The notes under the pieces: generated by a model
Told to the model about the DNA's origin: nothing
Database searches by the model: none
The model's input: the letters and a program-made list of their open reading frames with translations, nothing else
Source: Struthidea cinerea
Taxonomy: Eukaryota > Chordata > Aves > Passeriformes > Corcoracidae
DNA: 64,000 nt
Direction of reading: 5' to 3'
NCBI GenBank assembly: GCA_013397865.1
Contig: VZTI01004399.1
Span: forward strand, 620,172-684,171
Translations under genes and position numbers: made by a program
Shown here: positions 62,201-64,000 of the stretch, piece after piece
Layout of the letters: each line of letters opens with the position of its first letter
Numbering within the stretch: the first letter of the stretch is position 1

Positions 62201-62384
62201 ACCTGAGCTGGTGAAGTATTGTGTTAAGGGGTACAGACCCCTGTATGGACAGCTTTGGCTGTGAATCAATGCATGGCAGCTCACTAAACAGGGACACAGC
62301 TTCCAGTCCTTGCAAACCAATGCAAGATGACTTATGAATTCCTTCAACTCCTTTATGAAGCAAATTTTGCTTTACTGTTTTGCA
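53291..62384. other. Downstream intergenic DNA, no gene seen
   Basis: No supportable exon, RNA gene or transposon. A 127-codon frame at 54062-54445 has no recognisable domain. An 8-bp inverted repeat with two RUNX-type cores lies at 60203-60226 and an A13 run at 60928-60940. Confidence 0.5.
60203..60226. promoter_or_regulatory. Inverted pair of RUNX-type motifs
   Basis: TGTGGTCA (60203-60210) and TGACCACA (60219-60226) form a perfect 8-bp inverted repeat with an 8-bp spacer. Each arm contains the RUNX core TGTGGT. Function is inferred only. Confidence 0.3.
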
Positions 62385-62423
62385 TTTCCCTGTCTTTCAG
62401 GGTTTTCTTTCCCTGTCTTTCAG
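62385..62423. repeat. 23-bp tandem duplication resembling twin splice acceptors
   Basis: TTTCCCTGTCTTTCAG occurs at 62385-62400 and again at 62408-62423. Each copy reads as a good 3' splice site, and the first is preceded by a long T-rich tract. No downstream exon could be recognised. Confidence 0.7.
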
Positions 62424-63351
62424 AGGAGATAATGTCTTGTAGAACAACTAAAGCAAAACTCATCCACAAAGAGGGCATAGGAAGGGTATAGGAAGAAAGA
62501 GTACAGAAAGAGCATGACATGGAGTGATAATTAGAGATGGTTAGAGATATCAGCTCTGATGCCTTTGAGGCAAGATGCTCCCAGAACCACAGTGTATGTC
62601 TGACCACGCTACAAGAACTTCTTTTCACCACTCAGCTGCACAAATGCACAAGGCAAGAAAAACAGGAGTTCTGCAAACCAAGCAGAGCCTTCATCTTTTA
62701 CTAAACCCAGTATTTCCAGGTGCCAGCAGTCTACCAGTAACTTAGAGATAAGAGGACAAAATAGGACCAAGTAGCCCCAAAGCCTACTCCACAGCATCAC
62801 CTGCAAGCAGAGATTGGCAACACTGACACATGCACAACTCCTCTAGCACAGCTTGTCTACTACACTCGGCCTACCCAAATGCTTGCTTCTTTCTTCCCTC
62901 CAGATGAAAACCTGGTGATCTTGAGGGTACAGAGGCACACTCAACTAGAAATCAGACTCACACGCACAAAATCTCTGAGCCATCAAAGAAGCTGTGCACC
63001 CCCTGACTGCCCGCTCCCAAGCTTTCTGATCATGCAGAGAACCGTGAGGCGGGGAGACTACCCAGCCAACTTCCCTAGTCGTGGGACACCACCCAAAAAG
63101 TAGTGGGAGGGGGTGATGAGATCTGGTAACTTTTGATGGTGAAAACATTGACTGTCTGAGTGAAAAGCACTTGTTTACTACATATTTGATCCCTTTCCAT
63201 GTAACTCTGTGCATTTCAGGTGCACGTTTCCTCTGAACAACCGGGGAAATACACTCTGTGTGTTTCAGAGTAAAGGCGGCCTTTTCTGTATGTCAAATTT
63301 GGAGACATCCCCACTGCAATTTTAACGACAAAAAACATTACTAAATACTTT
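62424..63351. other. Downstream intergenic DNA, no gene seen
   Basis: No exon recognised. The 74-codon frame at 62879-63103 and the antisense 89-codon frame at 62945-63214 overlap each other without domain evidence. Confidence 0.45.
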
Positions 63352-63365
63352 CCAGTAGATGGCAG
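63352..63365 (+). promoter_or_regulatory. Candidate CTCF site
   Basis: CCAGTAGATGGCAG matches the CTCF core consensus CCASYAGRKGGCRS at all 14 positions on the + strand. It lies about 25 kb downstream of AADAT and could mark a loop or domain boundary. It is followed by a palindrome at 63371-63383. Confidence 0.55.
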
Positions 63366-63370
63366 GGTTA

Positions 63371-63383
63371 CGTTGTGACAACG
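63371..63383. repeat. 13-bp palindrome next to the CTCF match
   Basis: CGTTGTGACAACG is a perfect inverted repeat around a central G, six bases after the CTCF core. It contains two CpGs in an otherwise CpG-poor area. Confidence 0.7.
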
Positions 63384-64000
63384 CCGAAACTCTGAAATTG
63401 AAAGGGCTCCTGTATAAAGTACCGGTGAAGTAAATTTAATTAGCAGAATGAACTAATATTTGAAAAGACATAAATACACGTTGGATTAACTGACAGAATG
63501 TGATGCTGGAAATGTAGAAGTTATATTTTAAGGTAGCGAAAGCTTAAAGCTCAGCATCATATTAAAAATGAACTTTGTTAAAAATGAGCTTCATTGAGAC
63601 AACCGTTTATACCACAGAACCGACGTGAGAAAAACTACAGTATTTAATATGAGAACCCACTGAAGTTACCAGCCTAGAATATAGTCAGGAGAAAAGCAAA
63701 AAGCCCTTGCAAATATTACTGAAAATGATCAGCAAAAGTGGCTTTCAGGACCAAAATCAATTCAGCTGGACAGTGTAGTGCTTGCCTTTTTCCAGGGACT
63801 GTACAAAAATGAGCACCCCATTAAGGGAATTCAGTACTTTTGTCAATTTGAGAAATCATGACCTCGGCAGGGTAGAGAACAGCTTCACAGGCTGGGAGCC
63901 CCCTCAGAAACAGCCAGGAGAAAAGCCTGATGCACCCTGAGGATTTCAGAAATGGTTTTTTTACTTGTCAGGAACCAAACTACTCAGCCCAGGATGGCTG
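63384..64000. other. Window end, no gene seen
   Basis: A/T-rich sequence without a supportable feature. Confidence 0.45.

Noticed and set aside
38000..64000. MFAP3L, expected downstream neighbour of AADAT
   Set aside because: I looked for its immunoglobulin-domain and long C-terminal coding exons and saw none; the longest frames here are too short and unrelated. The gene probably lies beyond the window.

Overview
This is a vertebrate nuclear genome window, almost certainly from a bird. It holds three 5'-truncated CR1 LINE fragments, one solo endogenous-retrovirus LTR, short introns and A/T-rich intergenic DNA. There is no bacterial-style gene packing, operon or CRISPR array. Two single N bases lie in or next to the most GC-rich stretch.

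Only one protein-coding gene can be supported. It is a complete, intact AADAT (kynurenine/alpha-aminoadipate aminotransferase, KAT II) on the + strand, with 13 coding exons from 23466 to 37999. The spliced reading frame is 1278 nt (425 codons plus stop), the same length as the human enzyme. Every exon junction was checked for frame, and residues known to bind PLP and substrate in human KAT II fall at the same numbers, including Lys263. Eleven introns are GT-AG; intron 8 uses a GC donor.

Layout: 1-22.2 kb is upstream intergenic DNA with a CR1 fragment (about 3.26-4.33 kb), a 486-bp solo LTR with target-site duplication (14291-14776), a small CpG-rich patch (about 19.64-19.95 kb) and a second CR1 fragment (about 21.73-22.22 kb). 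The second CR1 abuts a strong CpG island (about 22.22-22.83 kb), the likely AADAT promoter and noncoding first exon. AADAT fills 23.46-38.0 kb, with candidate poly(A) signals at 38024 and 38578. From 38.6 to 64 kb is downstream intergenic DNA with a minus-strand CR1 fragment (about 49.75-50.21 kb), several short tandem duplications, a dense SOX/octamer/homeodomain motif cluster near 40.18 kb, a pyrimidine-rich low-complexity stretch near 52.5-53.3 kb, and a perfect CTCF core match at 63352.

I did not find a new enzymatic or defence system. The observations most worth checking are regulatory: the CR1-derived ETS motif next to the CpG island, the LTR with nested inverted repeats carrying GATA sites, the GC-AG intron, and the CTCF and SOX/OCT sites. 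All regulatory calls are motif-level inferences; conservation and expression data were not available.
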